From: Rhizobium sp. NXC24
GTDB lineage: Bacteria > Pseudomonadota > Alphaproteobacteria > Rhizobiales > Rhizobiaceae
Reading direction: 5' to 3'
Assembly (NCBI RefSeq): GCF_002944315.1
Contig: NZ_CP024311.1
Location: forward strand, 2,332,501-2,396,500
Length of the DNA stretch: 64,000 bases
Shown: positions 49,725 through 57,963 of the stretch, piece after piece
Layout of the letters: every line of letters begins with the position of its first letter
Numbering within the stretch: position 1 is the stretch's first letter
Position numbers and translations under genes: made by a program
The notes under the pieces: generated by a model
Database searches by the model: none
What the model saw: only the letters and a program-made list of their open reading frames with translations
What the model was told of the DNA's origin: nothing

Positions 49725-51539
49725 ATGTATTTCGTAGAGCTCTTTGCCGGGGCCGGCGGCATGGGATTGGGTTTGGAAGCTGCCGGGTTGGAGCATCTGC
49801 TGTCCTTCGAGAAGGAAAAGGCTCAGCACAGCGTCCTGATGCACGCGGGTAAAGACGCCGTGCGGATGGACCTAAAGGACATCGCGACCGCCTGTTTTGC
49901 GATGAAAGAACGCCCGGATCTCATCGCTGGCGGGCCACCATGCCAGGACTTCTCGAGAGCGGGAAAGCGTCAGAAGACAGATCGCGCTAGGCTCACTCAG
50001 CATTTCGCACAGATAATCTGCTTGCAGCGCGTCGAATGGTTCATCTTCGAGAACGTCCCGGAGGCCGCTAAGTCGTCCGAGTACAAATGGGCGCGGAGCC
50101 TGTGGAAGAGACACGGGTACGGCCTCACGGAAATTCAACTGGATGCGCAAGATTATGGTGTGCCGCAGCGCAGAAAACGGCATATCTGCATCGGCAGACT
50201 CGATGAGATCGACGGTTTTCTTTTCAATGACCTCATGGAGGCCGCGACGCCGAAACCGATGACGATCCGGGACATGCTGGACCCAGAGAAATTCCCGGAC
50301 GACCGTTCGTTGCTCGAGAAAGGTTGCTTTTTCGCGCGTCCCTGGATGGGCAAGTCGGGCGAACCGAACGGACGCGGAATACTGAGTATCGACGAACCAT
50401 GCGCGACTATCGCTCGCAACACCCACGAACATCCCGGCGACGGATACATCGCTCATCCGAAGGACGAAGGAAAGCTAAAGAACGCTCACATCCTGACACC
50501 CGAGCAGGTCGCTCGGATTCAAGGATTCCCAAGCAAGTACAATTTCCAGCGAAAAGCCTATGCTTATGCTCGCGAGGGGTGGCCGGACAAGACCATCAAC
50601 CTGATGGTCGCAAACGCGGTGCCGGCTCCGATGGTCCAGCGAATCGGGAAGGTCATCTTCGAGCGGCATCACGGCATCGCCTCGACGAAGTTGAACAAGA
50701 CCTTTGCGATGCCGAAGCTGGACAAGTCCTTTGCCGCACACCTTAAAGAGCAGCGTCCACATCTGTACCGTGACGATCTCGAAAGGATTCAGGCTGACGC
50801 GGATCGTGCGAGAACGCTTATCGGTGATCATCCGTATGTCGACACAGCCGGGGCATTGAAGGCTCTCAAGAGCAGCAGCAAGACCGGTGTTGCGTTCTCG
50901 AAGCTGCCGAAAAAAGAACAGTCGGCCTTGATCAAGGCGCTGACGGAGCATCGTAAATACGAATACAATCAGTTCAACGCTTTCATTGATAGACGGCGCC
51001 CTGATCTAACGAAAGCGGCCGTTTACAATATTCGATCAAACATCGTGCGCGCTCGCAAGATGATCGACGGGCGTATATATGCAAACTTCGCCGTCGAGCT
51101 GCAGGCACTGGAAAACAGCATTGAGAATGGCGTCCGATTCCGAGACATGTCGGTCAGACTGAGATCGGACCTCATCCAGGCGCTGACGGATTATCGCGCG
51201 TACATCGACGAGACGTGGTCGCCGTCGGTGTGGGCACCGAAGGCGGCGAAAATGCCGAACCTCGGACATGGCCATAAGCGCAAGCCGCGAAAGCTCCGGA
51301 TTAGGAAGAAAGGCGACGCCCTGTTGCAGACCACACCGCGCCGAATCCTCAAAGGGCCCATCGACCTCAACAGCAGCAAAAAAGAGGATAACCCGGACGC
51401 GCTCACGACGGTGTTCGACGCCGAGTTCTTCCATCTCGATGTCCTACCTGAGCCGCGTCGCCGCACCAGTGACGAAGAAGAGTGGCGCCCTGACGACTAC
51501 TGGCTTCCCGAGCCCGAGGAACTCGAACCCGAAGGCTGA
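49725..51539 (+). CDS. C5-cytosine DNA methyltransferase with duplicated C-terminal extension
   Basis: The first 320 residues hold all C5 methyltransferase motifs: I ELFAGAGGMGLGLE (5-18), IV GGPPCQDFS with Cys73, VI FENVPE (108-113), VIII QRRKR (148-152), IX ARIQGFP and X NAVPAPM near 298. The C-terminal 280 residues are not part of that fold: they contain two copies of a ~70-residue unit with an 81-residue period (RPHLY at 344, RPDLT at 425) and an acidic tail. ATG 49725 follows GAGGTGGG. It probably protects the island or pairs with the leftward DUF4365 unit. Recognition sequence unknown. Confidence 0.92.
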   Translation: MYFVELFAGAGGMGLGLEAAGLEHLLSFEKEKAQHSVLMHAGKDAVRMDLKDIATACFAMKERPDLIAGGPPCQDFSRAGKRQKTDRARLTQHFAQIICLQRVEWFIFENVPEAAKSSEYKWARSLWKRHGYGLTEIQLDAQDYGVPQRRKRHICIGRLDEIDGFLFNDLMEAATPKPMTIRDMLDPEKFPDDRSLLEKGCFFARPWMGKSGEPNGRGILSIDEPCATIARNTHEHPGDGYIAHPKDEGKLKNAHILTPEQVARIQGFPSKYNFQRKAYAYAREGWPDKTINLMVANAVPAPMVQRIGKVIFERHHGIASTKLNKTFAMPKLDKSFAAHLKEQRPHLYRDDLERIQADADRARTLIGDHPYVDTAGALKALKSSSKTGVAFSKLPKKEQSALIKALTEHRKYEYNQFNAFIDRRRPDLTKAAVYNIRSNIVRARKMIDGRIYANFAVELQALENSIENGVRFRDMSVRLRSDLIQALTDYRAYIDETWSPSVWAPKAAKMPNLGHGHKRKPRKLRIRKKGDALLQTTPRRILKGPIDLNSSKKEDNPDALTTVFDAEFFHLDVLPEPRRRTSDEEEWRPDDYWLPEPEELEPEG

Positions 51540-51564
51540 CTTGCTTCACGCGCCGCGGGCACAA

Positions 51565-51612
51565 ACAATCTTCCTACGACAAAGGAGGATTGTCATGCAC
51601 GCAGCCCATTGA
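51565..51612 (+). promoter_or_regulatory. Hairpin covering a strong ribosome site, with five-codon leader
   Basis: ACAATCTTCC (51565-51574) pairs with GGAGGATTGT (51584-51593), a ten-pair stem with one G-U around a nine-base loop. The 3' arm is the Shine-Dalgarno AAAGGAGG. ATG 51595 then opens a leader MHAAH that stops at 51612, overlapping the TTG at 51609 of the next gene. Confidence 0.55.
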
Positions 51613-51620
51613 GACGCGTA

Positions 51621-52049
51621 ATGGCATCTCGCAAGCAGAAGCCTGCTGCTCCTGCCGTCATCGTCCCGGATCCGGCTCCTGCGCAGCCGGCCATGACCTA
51701 TATCACGAATCCTGTGACGGTGGCCGGCATGATACCGCAGACACGCGACGACATCGTCATCCGTGATGGCGTCCGCACTCGACTGGCAGTCATCGAGCGT
51801 GCGATCACGGCGTTTGTGGACGAGAAGCTCCGGGAGGGTTTCACCCCCGCAGAGATCGACCAGCTCTATGCGCTCGAGTTGCCGATCCTATTCGGATATC
51901 ACGTCCAGGCGGGCGTGTGCGGGCATCGTATGATGCTCAGATCGTGGAGCGGGGTGGTTAGAACAAAGCCCCGAACAGGAAACCAGCCACCAGAACCAAG
52001 ACTGACCAGAAATCGCCGAGGGTCAGGTGAGCGAGGTTCTTCGCTATAG
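51621..52049 (+). CDS. Small hypothetical protein
   Basis: The 142-residue product from ATG 51621 (TTG 51609 in frame upstream) begins MASRKQKPAAPAVIVPDPAP, has a PQTRDDIVIRDGVRTRLAVIERAI segment and a YALELPILFGYHVQAG hydrophobic stretch. The last 30 residues overlap the antisense membrane gene, so the true end may be shorter. No family recognised. Confidence 0.5.
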   Translation: MASRKQKPAAPAVIVPDPAPAQPAMTYITNPVTVAGMIPQTRDDIVIRDGVRTRLAVIERAITAFVDEKLREGFTPAEIDQLYALELPILFGYHVQAGVCGHRMMLRSWSGVVRTKPRTGNQPPEPRLTRNRRGSGERGSSL

Positions 52050-52698
52050 AAGTCAGCGAGAAGATCGCGTACAGCATGAGACCAGTTGATATAAACGCCA
52101 TGAACCTGAAATACCCACGTCGATGGAATTCAAGGGTATTCAAGCCCTCATGAGTCTTCCCGATTTTCGCGAGTAGTAGGATGCCGGCGAGCGCCATCGT
52201 GCACCAAATGGCAACATCGAACCCGAGTGTCAGGGTGATAAGTGATCCTACGATAAGAGCAATGAACGCGGCGAATTTGCTGTCCAGAAAACGCTCACCG
52301 GCATTGTGGAGGAACCTGATGATCCCGTTCGATTGTTCATCTTTCGATACTGGCGGAGACACCACAAAGCAGGGTGACGTTGCGGCGCCGACAGCGAGAA
52401 GGCCAATACAAGCCGCAACCAACCTGTAATCGGCGTCATTCAGCTCTAGTGCGAGCATCATCGCGAAGAAGACGCCTACTGCGCGTAGTATGGATGCAAA
52501 CGGCTTGATTCCATACTCCGACGAAGCCCGATAAGGAACAAAAGTCGCCCAAAAAAGACCAAGCATCAGTATCACGGAGGCAGGTAGCAGATCCGCCTTT
52601 CCGTACGAATTCATGTCGAACGCTTCAACAATCAGTTCCCACATAACCGCCCCCAAAAGCCCCACAACGCATCTTATCGATACGCGCGGCTGGTACAA
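51958..52698 (-). CDS. Multi-span membrane protein
   Basis: The 246-residue product has about six to seven hydrophobic segments, for example ASVILMLGLFWATFVPY, ILRAVGVFFAMMLALEL and FAAFIALIVGSLITLTLGFDVAI, and short loops with KDEQSNGI. It resembles small defence- or stress-associated membrane proteins in islands only in size. The frame starts at 52698; MWELIVEAF further in is an alternative. Confidence 0.65.
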   Translation of the reverse strand: MYQPRVSIRCVVGLLGAVMWELIVEAFDMNSYGKADLLPASVILMLGLFWATFVPYRASSEYGIKPFASILRAVGVFFAMMLALELNDADYRLVAACIGLLAVGAATSPCFVVSPPVSKDEQSNGIIRFLHNAGERFLDSKFAAFIALIVGSLITLTLGFDVAIWCTMALAGILLLAKIGKTHEGLNTLEFHRRGYFRFMAFISTGLMLYAIFSLTSIAKNLAHLTLGDFWSVLVLVAGFLFGALF

Positions 52699-52712
52699 CC
52701 TATCCCTGTTGC

Positions 52713-52952
52713 ATGGAGCCGGGGATCAAGCTCCGGCGATCGGCGAGAAAGGACTTGCCCAAGCCTCACGCCGATCTGACCGACAACATCGTGCCGCCTT
52801 TTGCAATCAAGCCGGCGACCACGCGGGAAGTCATTTCCGCCGTCCTCTCGGTGCTTCCGGCAGGCTGGCAGGCCACCGCACTTCCGGGGCGCATAATTAT
52901 GTATCGCGAGCACCGCGACTATAGCGCAGGCGTCGTCATCGGACGCTCTTGA
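52713..52952 (+). CDS. Small hypothetical protein (putative)
   Basis: The 79-residue product reads MEPGIKLRRSARKDLPKPH then LTDNIVPPFAIKPATTREVI and ends in a beta-rich GRIIMYREHRDYSAGVVIG. The composition is protein-like and the gap between neighbouring minus-strand genes is filled, but there is no ribosome site. Confidence 0.4.
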   Translation: MEPGIKLRRSARKDLPKPHADLTDNIVPPFAIKPATTREVISAVLSVLPAGWQATALPGRIIMYREHRDYSAGVVIGRS

Positions 52953-52955
52953 CCC

Positions 52956-53591
52956 TCAGTTTGCGAATCTATCCCGCTCAGTCTCCAGAATTGCATATGC
53001 GTAGCCGAGGTCGAACTTTTCCTTCGGAGGCGCAACGCCCATTCTGGCGGCAAGGATCTTGAGTGTGGGGAAGATGTTTTCGATACCCTCGATTGCAGGT
53101 TCAAGAACCGTCATCGTGCTGTAGCTGAACTTGCGTTCTTTATTCTCCACGAGCTGTGGAAGCCAATCTCGCACTGCTTGGACATTGTTGTGAAACGTTA
53201 CGATCGCAAGCAAGACATGGGCATCAAGGAGTCCAACCTTTCCAGCAAGAGCCTTGTAGAGCGATGGATCCTGTAGATGGATCCGCTCGAGGAAGTGTGC
53301 ATCGAATTCGCGATGGTTCGCTTCGAAGCTTGCAACCAGCTTCGCAATTCGAGCAAGCTCCTCCCTGAACAGCACGATTTCTCCGAACAGCGCCGCAGCC
53401 ACCGCATTCGACTCTTCAGACCGGATCCTCGCATCGCGTCGCCGTGTGAGCCAGAAATTAAACAGGGCACCGATGACGAGCGCGATGATGCCGAACAAGG
53501 AGCCGGTGACAGACCCCACGAAGGCGGCCTGCGCTCCTTGAAGATTCGACAGCCATTGCCAGGAGCACCCCATGATACCCATGTCGCACAT
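52956..53591 (-). CDS. Membrane-anchored coiled protein
   Basis: The 211-residue product has one membrane span near residue 35 (GSVTGSLFGIIALVIGALFNFWLTRR) and a long helical cytoplasmic part (SNAVAAALFGEIVLFREELARIAKLVASFE and onward). This topology, anchor then long helical domain, is common in island-borne envelope or defence effectors, unnamed. The ATG at 53591 and an ATG six codons later are both possible. Confidence 0.6.
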   Translation of the reverse strand: MCDMGIMGCSWQWLSNLQGAQAAFVGSVTGSLFGIIALVIGALFNFWLTRRRDARIRSEESNAVAAALFGEIVLFREELARIAKLVASFEANHREFDAHFLERIHLQDPSLYKALAGKVGLLDAHVLLAIVTFHNNVQAVRDWLPQLVENKERKFSYSTMTVLEPAIEGIENIFPTLKILAARMGVAPPKEKFDLGYAYAILETERDRFAN

Positions 53592-53607
53592 CGGCTATCT
53601 TTACCCA

Positions 53608-53961
53608 TCATTGTGAGGCCGCAACGACTTCAGTGATGTCGTAGAAGGACTTGAGGATCCGGTAGCCGATGAGAACGCCGAACAGGGAATAGGCATATGG
53701 GATCAGACCGCCAAAGCCAGAGACGGCCTTGCCCCAGCTTCTTCCGGGGCCGCCCTCGATGCTCTTCATGTAGGCGATGATGCAGACTGCAGAGACGATG
53801 CCGCCGACAACCAGGATGGTGCCATTAGGCCATGCCGGCCAGACGCCTTCCTGCACGATCCGATAGATCCCGTATATGACGACCAGAAGGATCGCGAACA
53901 GTGGCTTGCCAATCATCTCCGCATGCTGTGCCGCTTGCGATTGTTGGACCTGATTAGTCAT
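53608..53961 (-). CDS. Small membrane protein
   Basis: The 117-residue product starts MTNQVQQSQAAQHAEMIGKP after GGGGAATCGA and has about three spans, among them LFAILLVVIYGIYRIVQ and GTILVVGGIVSAVCIIAYM. It lies 16 bases before the coiled membrane protein gene and is probably in one operon with it. Unknown function. Confidence 0.6.
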   Translation of the reverse strand: MTNQVQQSQAAQHAEMIGKPLFAILLVVIYGIYRIVQEGVWPAWPNGTILVVGGIVSAVCIIAYMKSIEGGPGRSWGKAVSGFGGLIPYAYSLFGVLIGYRILKSFYDITEVVAASQ

Positions 53962-54024
53962 TCGATTCCCCAATGCCCCAGAGTTGTCGAACAGTAGTCA
54001 TCGACAACTTCTACAGCAAGTTAG

Positions 54025-54064
54025 ATTTCGCCGGCGTTTGCGCTGGGCAACGGGAGCGCTCACC
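54025..54064 (+). repeat. Direct repeat copy 1 flanking nuclease-HEPN-NlpC cassette
   Basis: ATTTCGCCGGCGTTTGCG followed by an imperfectly conserved GGGCAACGGGAGCGCTCACC. The partner at 57051-57090 has the same order, ATTTCCGCCGGCGTTTGCG then AGGCACATCGGGCGCACACC. Confidence 0.6.
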
Positions 54065-54194
54065 ACGGCACCCAGTTACAGGGAGAATGTGATGTTGAAA
54101 AAAGGGGGCCGTCGCGAGCAGGACGGAAGGATTCGACTCCCTCGTCGAGGACACGCGACCGTACGCCGAGATGGATTCGTAGGAGTCAGCGAGT

Positions 54195-55256
54195 TCACAT
54201 TCCGAAGTCATCTGAAGGATCATCCTCTGCCTCAGCCTTGGGCTCAGTGATGTATCCGTTCTCGATGAGATGGGATTTCCAAGCCTCGTCGAATCGGAGT
54301 TCGGCAGTGCTGCTCGGAGAGATTACAATGACATTCGTAAGATCGTCTGGAGACACATTGGCCGCCATCGCAGCGACGGCGTCGGCGGGGGATACAAAAC
54401 GATGGCTGCTGGGCGCCGTTGTGACCAGTCGCAGTATATAGTTTGCCAACGGAAGGCTGTCGGTGAGAGCAGAGGTTTTCTCTGGTGTATCGGAGTAAGC
54501 AATGTCGTGCACATTCTTCACGAGCGGAGGCAATGGCCTCTCGATACGCCGGGTCTTGCTGTTGTGGAAGAAGATGTATGCAGTCGGCAGCCAATAGTCT
54601 CTCAACGTGTGAAACTGGTATATTTCGCCATTCCGCTGCGATATTTTAGCATCTTCGCGCGCGAAGCGTTTGGCCTGCAGTATAAGCGGTATTGTCGCGA
54701 GGTCGCCGTTGACATTCTGGCTTTCAATGAAGACGGCTGTGTCGCCGCCCGTGGCCTGTTCTCTCTTCTTCACCTGAAGGTCAATCTTCGAGAAATGGGC
54801 TGAACCTGCCTTTCCACCCAGAATTGGCTTGATATCGCGCGCCCACGATATTGACATGCCGCGTAGCTGCCCGAACAATGATCCGTTGAGCGTGCTTTCT
54901 TCCTGATAGGCGGGGAGCTCCATCTGAGCAAAGGCCGATGCCCCGGATTGTAGTGCGTTGAAAAGAGCCCACATTAACGTGTCTTCAAATCGCGCCGGGA
55001 ACGCAAGTTCTTCAGTAATCTCCTGCAAAGATTTGCCTTCTAGGCCCCACGACCGAACTTCTGGCGATGTCATGATGCTCTGAAGGTAGACCGATCTCCA
55101 GGCTGCGTTCTGATCTAGTTTTCGAAGGAACTCGGTGTGGCTGACGGTTCCAAGATCTTCCAGAAATAGCCTCTGAAGGCGGAAGGCGCTCTCGTAGCTA
55201 TAGCCATGCCGTTCACGGAAGGCGTCTAGCGCCTCCAGGAACTCTTTAGCGCTCAT
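54195..55256 (-). CDS. Predicted restriction-endonuclease-like protein
   Basis: The 353-residue product from ATG 55256 (GGAAG upstream) contains KIDLQVKKREQATGGDTAVF near residue 165 and PLILQAKRFARED near 200. This D/E...GGD...QxK arrangement is that of PD-(D/E)XK-like nuclease families. No methylase is adjacent. The HEPN-like gene upstream stops 59 bases before its start and runs the same way, so a two-component defence unit is likely. Family assignment is from motif only. Confidence 0.55.
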   Translation of the reverse strand: MSAKEFLEALDAFRERHGYSYESAFRLQRLFLEDLGTVSHTEFLRKLDQNAAWRSVYLQSIMTSPEVRSWGLEGKSLQEITEELAFPARFEDTLMWALFNALQSGASAFAQMELPAYQEESTLNGSLFGQLRGMSISWARDIKPILGGKAGSAHFSKIDLQVKKREQATGGDTAVFIESQNVNGDLATIPLILQAKRFAREDAKISQRNGEIYQFHTLRDYWLPTAYIFFHNSKTRRIERPLPPLVKNVHDIAYSDTPEKTSALTDSLPLANYILRLVTTAPSSHRFVSPADAVAAMAANVSPDDLTNVIVISPSSTAELRFDEAWKSHLIENGYITEPKAEAEDDPSDDFGM

Positions 55257-55314
55257 TTCGACTTCCATCCAATCAGTCTCGCACAATTTGTCAGCGTTTG
55301 CGTCACTACAGCGA

Positions 55315-56214
55315 TTAGCTTTCTTTATCCGGCCCGAGGTCCTCAAAAAACCGCTTTGCTTGGGCGTCCCGCATCGCGTTCTCCAAAGACTGCGCCATCT
55401 CCTCGAAGATCGACCCCATCTTTCTCAGGTAGTCCTGAGTGATGTCGGTATGCTTATTTCCGTCGGTGTTGAATCCATTGCGATGGACGCAGTCATGTCG
55501 CTTCTGCACCGAGCTGACGGCCAGTGCGCGGTCATCCTTGTCCTTCGGCAGGATCGGTTTCCCGAATGCCGTCTCCGAGATGCGGCTGACGAGGATCAGC
55601 TTGTGGAACGAGAGGCCCTGAAGCGTCGCCCGGAGCATGTCGCGGACGATGGTGGGCTTGTCGAGGACAGTATCGAGACTGAGCTGCTTGTCGTGCAAGC
55701 CGAGCGCTTCCAGCTTGATCAGTTGCCGCTGCACCTTCACATCCGCGAGCGCGGATCCGATGATGGCGTCAGCGAAGTAGGCTTCAATGATGGAATACAA
55801 CGTGCCAAACAGCATGCGATTTCGACTGCTGCCGCCGTCAAGTTCGCTTAATGCGCTGACATTCGCTTTCCATTCCCTCATCGCATCCAGGAAGATGCCA
55901 TAGGCCCCCGGCTCCGGGAGCGGCTCGTCCCAATCGTCGTCGGATGTGTCGAGTTCGTGTATGGAGACATCGAAGCCGGGCTGTCCCTCGAGATAGGCCG
56001 TGCGGATGCCGTTCCTCTTGCGGAGCCTAACGGTCCACTCGTGATCCTCTTCGGGATTCAGGCACGACACTTCCTCGGCGTAGTCGTGATCGTCCCCCGG
56101 AACCTTCAGCCACGCTGCTGCAGGATGGCCGCAATGAGGGCAAAGAAAGGTGACTTCGATATCGACGGGTTCAGCGGCCCATTGCTCGATCATCAGCTCG
56201 CTCATCGATCCCAT
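55315..56214 (-). CDS. HEPN-like protein with Rx4H motif
   Basis: The 299-residue product has an N-terminal CPHCG zinc-like segment (VTFLCPHCGHPAAAW) and, near residue 240, SVQKRHDCVHRNGFNTDGN. R-HDCV-H is the Rx4-6H motif of HEPN ribonuclease domains, in a context similar to the HEPN/RiboL-PSP group. ATG 56214 follows AGGAG. HEPN proteins often act as toxins or RNA-cleaving effectors in defence; partner is the nuclease-like gene downstream. Confidence 0.65.
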   Translation of the reverse strand: MGSMSELMIEQWAAEPVDIEVTFLCPHCGHPAAAWLKVPGDDHDYAEEVSCLNPEEDHEWTVRLRKRNGIRTAYLEGQPGFDVSIHELDTSDDDWDEPLPEPGAYGIFLDAMREWKANVSALSELDGGSSRNRMLFGTLYSIIEAYFADAIIGSALADVKVQRQLIKLEALGLHDKQLSLDTVLDKPTIVRDMLRATLQGLSFHKLILVSRISETAFGKPILPKDKDDRALAVSSVQKRHDCVHRNGFNTDGNKHTDITQDYLRKMGSIFEEMAQSLENAMRDAQAKRFFEDLGPDKES

Positions 56215-56255
56215 AGGCCGCTCCTAGTCAGCGCTTGCGCGTCGTTCATCATGCT

Positions 56256-56978
56256 TCATTTCCACCATTCAGTGCCGATGTCGATCCACGCCCCTTTGAA
56301 GCGGCACGGATCATCGCCGGGAACCGTGACACCCTCTGGAACGAGATACCCGAGCAGCCAGCCGAAAGAGCTGTCCGTCGCAAGGTGCCCCGGAGAGAAA
56401 TGTTCGGGAACGTAGGCCACCTGCGCACTGCTGTCGATGATCCCAACAACGGTGTAGCACGCGACCACGAAGGCCGAGCAGATGAACCTTTTCTGCGCAT
56501 ACTCTTCTGTAGTCGAGTACTTGCTGTAGTTCTCGCTGACGAACTGCAACTGTCCTGCGAAGTACTCGCGGCTCTTCGCAACAAAACGGACAGCGGTGGC
56601 GACGTCGTAGAATCTCGCCTCTTTCACGACCGCGTCGACGAATTCCTTCAGGCGGCGCGGTCGATCACCGCCGAACCCGCATTGGCTTCGTAGAACAGCA
56701 ACGTATTCCGCCCCATCAAGGATTCCTTCGACAGGATTCTTCTTCACTCCGCCTGGAACATTGGATTCCGCAATTTCCCCATCCCCGACGTAGATCGCCG
56801 CGTGCGTGTAAGGGCTGTTGGTAGAGCGAGAGATCGCGGCTTGGTGGAGCTGTGCAGAACTCGGTTTGTAGAGGAGGATGTCGCCGTGCAGCAAATCCGA
56901 GAGCTCTATGATCAGTTTGCCGTCACCAGCCCGTAATTTCATTCCCACTGCCTTCGCGTCCACACCATTCCCACTCAT
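56256..56978 (-). CDS. NlpC/P60- or YiiX-like cysteine hydrolase
   Basis: The 240-residue product has LLHGDILLYKPSS near residue 28, PYTHAAIYVGDGEIAESNVPGG with catalytic His and Glu near 55, and KRFICSAFVVACY with the catalytic Cys near 168. The order His then Cys is that of the permuted papain-like YiiX/NlpC families. It probably cleaves an amide or ester in envelope or lipids. First gene of the leftward unit. Confidence 0.75.
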   Translation of the reverse strand: MSGNGVDAKAVGMKLRAGDGKLIIELSDLLHGDILLYKPSSAQLHQAAISRSTNSPYTHAAIYVGDGEIAESNVPGGVKKNPVEGILDGAEYVAVLRSQCGFGGDRPRRLKEFVDAVVKEARFYDVATAVRFVAKSREYFAGQLQFVSENYSKYSTTEEYAQKRFICSAFVVACYTVVGIIDSSAQVAYVPEHFSPGHLATDSSFGWLLGYLVPEGVTVPGDDPCRFKGAWIDIGTEWWK

Positions 56979-57050
56979 CTACAGCCCCCTGCGTTGTACG
57001 GTTACCTCGAATTGCAGAACGCGTATCACCACACGCTTTCAGAAGCATGA

Positions 57051-57090
57051 ATTTCCGCCGGCGTTTGCGTAGGCACATCGGGCGCACACC
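57051..57090 (+). repeat. Direct repeat copy 2 flanking nuclease-HEPN-NlpC cassette
   Basis: ATTTCCGCCGGCGTTTGCG followed by AGGCACATCGGGCGCACACC. See copy 1 at 54025. The pair encloses three leftward genes. Confidence 0.6.
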
Positions 57091-57122
57091 ATTGTCGTAT
57101 CGAATGCGAAGAAGGTGCGCCG

Positions 57123-57323
57123 ATGGTCGATGACGAGTTGGAGAAATTGGACGGCAGCGGGGGCAGCGGATCCGGGTCTTATCCTATCAGGGGGGACGGC
57201 AAAACGAGTTCACAAGCGCCAAAAAATATCACGGATATATCCGCGAGTGCCGAAAAACCACACATCGTAAGCCATTGCTATAAAACGGCTTTTTCTGAGC
57301 GCCGTCCCGCCAAAAAGTGTTGA
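57123..57323 (+). CDS. Small Gly/Ser-rich hypothetical protein (putative)
   Basis: The 66-residue product starts after GAAGGTG and reads MVDDELEKLDGSGGSGSGSY, then a Lys/Ser stretch. It overlaps the regulatory zone of the next operon. Low complexity and no homology known, so tentative. Confidence 0.3.
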   Translation: MVDDELEKLDGSGGSGSGSYPIRGDGKTSSQAPKNITDISASAEKPHIVSHCYKTAFSERRPAKKC

Positions 57324-57349
57324 CAGGGGCGACGTGGTCCGGTGTTCCT
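57233..57349 (+). promoter_or_regulatory. Palindromic operator and -35-like promoter of 57383 operon
   Basis: CGGATATATCCG (57233-57244) is a perfect 12-bp palindrome. GGGACGGC at 57195 and GCCGTCCC at 57301 form a wider inverted pair. TTGACA at 57320-57325 is a perfect -35 element, with a TATG-like -10 some twenty bases on and the first gene starting at GTG 57383 behind AAGGA. Confidence 0.5.
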
Positions 57350-57382
57350 ATGTGCGTACTCAACAGCACAAGGATCAGTACA

Positions 57383-57562
57383 GTGTACCTTGCAGACTTC
57401 GTTACATACGGCAGTGAGCGCTACTTCAGCTCGACCAACCTGAAAGAAGGCAAGACCCGTATCGAGCGCGTCAGCAATGAGGCGTTCGAGCGCTTCATTC
57501 GCAACGTCTTGACGATGCCCGATCCGCTCAACGCGACCTCCAACGTGGAGGTGTCGGAATGA
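57383..57562 (+). CDS. Small protein, first gene of ATGA-coupled operon
   Basis: The 59-residue product from GTG 57383 (AAGGA eight bases upstream) reads VYLADFVTYGSERYFSSTNL and KTRIERVSNEAFERFIRN. The stop overlaps the next ATG. The frame is open upstream to a GTG at 57317, but the promoter lies there. Unknown function. Confidence 0.6.
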   Translation: MYLADFVTYGSERYFSSTNLKEGKTRIERVSNEAFERFIRNVLTMPDPLNATSNVEVSE

Positions 57563-57963
57563 GCCATCTTTTCGAGGATTCTCCGGAGAGCCTGGCGGAG
57601 CTCGTCGCCTACGTGGACTCCAGTCTTCTGCAGCTCGCGCTTGAGCTTCAGATGCGCCATTGGTTCCCTAGCTCGAACGCGACCATGCGGCAGGCTTCTA
57701 TCGCCTTGTGGTCCTATATCGACGTGGACGGTGAACTGGGTGTGCGCATCAGCTTCGGCGATGTCGTCGAACTCCCGCACGAAGCAAAAAAAGACGCACT
57801 GTTTCACGCCTTCGGCTCGTCGAGGTCGTATGCGGAGCTTTCGCTGGCGGTCCAGGAACTGATCCACAACTGGGCGTCGCCGTCGACCTTGGTCGGCATG
57901 CTGCGTGCCGCACACCCGCGCCTTATTGGAGACCGCCATTGCGCAGAAGGAGCAGCAGCATGA
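57559..57963 (+). CDS. Hypothetical protein, second gene of operon
   Basis: The 134-residue product, MSHLFEDSPESLAELVAYVDSSLLQLALE at the start, has a beta-rich centre (ALWSYIDVDGELGVRISFGDVVELP) and a helical end. ATGA overlap on both sides supports coupled translation. No family recognised; might be an immunity-like or sensor protein. Confidence 0.65.
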   Translation: MSHLFEDSPESLAELVAYVDSSLLQLALELQMRHWFPSSNATMRQASIALWSYIDVDGELGVRISFGDVVELPHEAKKDALFHAFGSSRSYAELSLAVQELIHNWASPSTLVGMLRAAHPRLIGDRHCAEGAAA

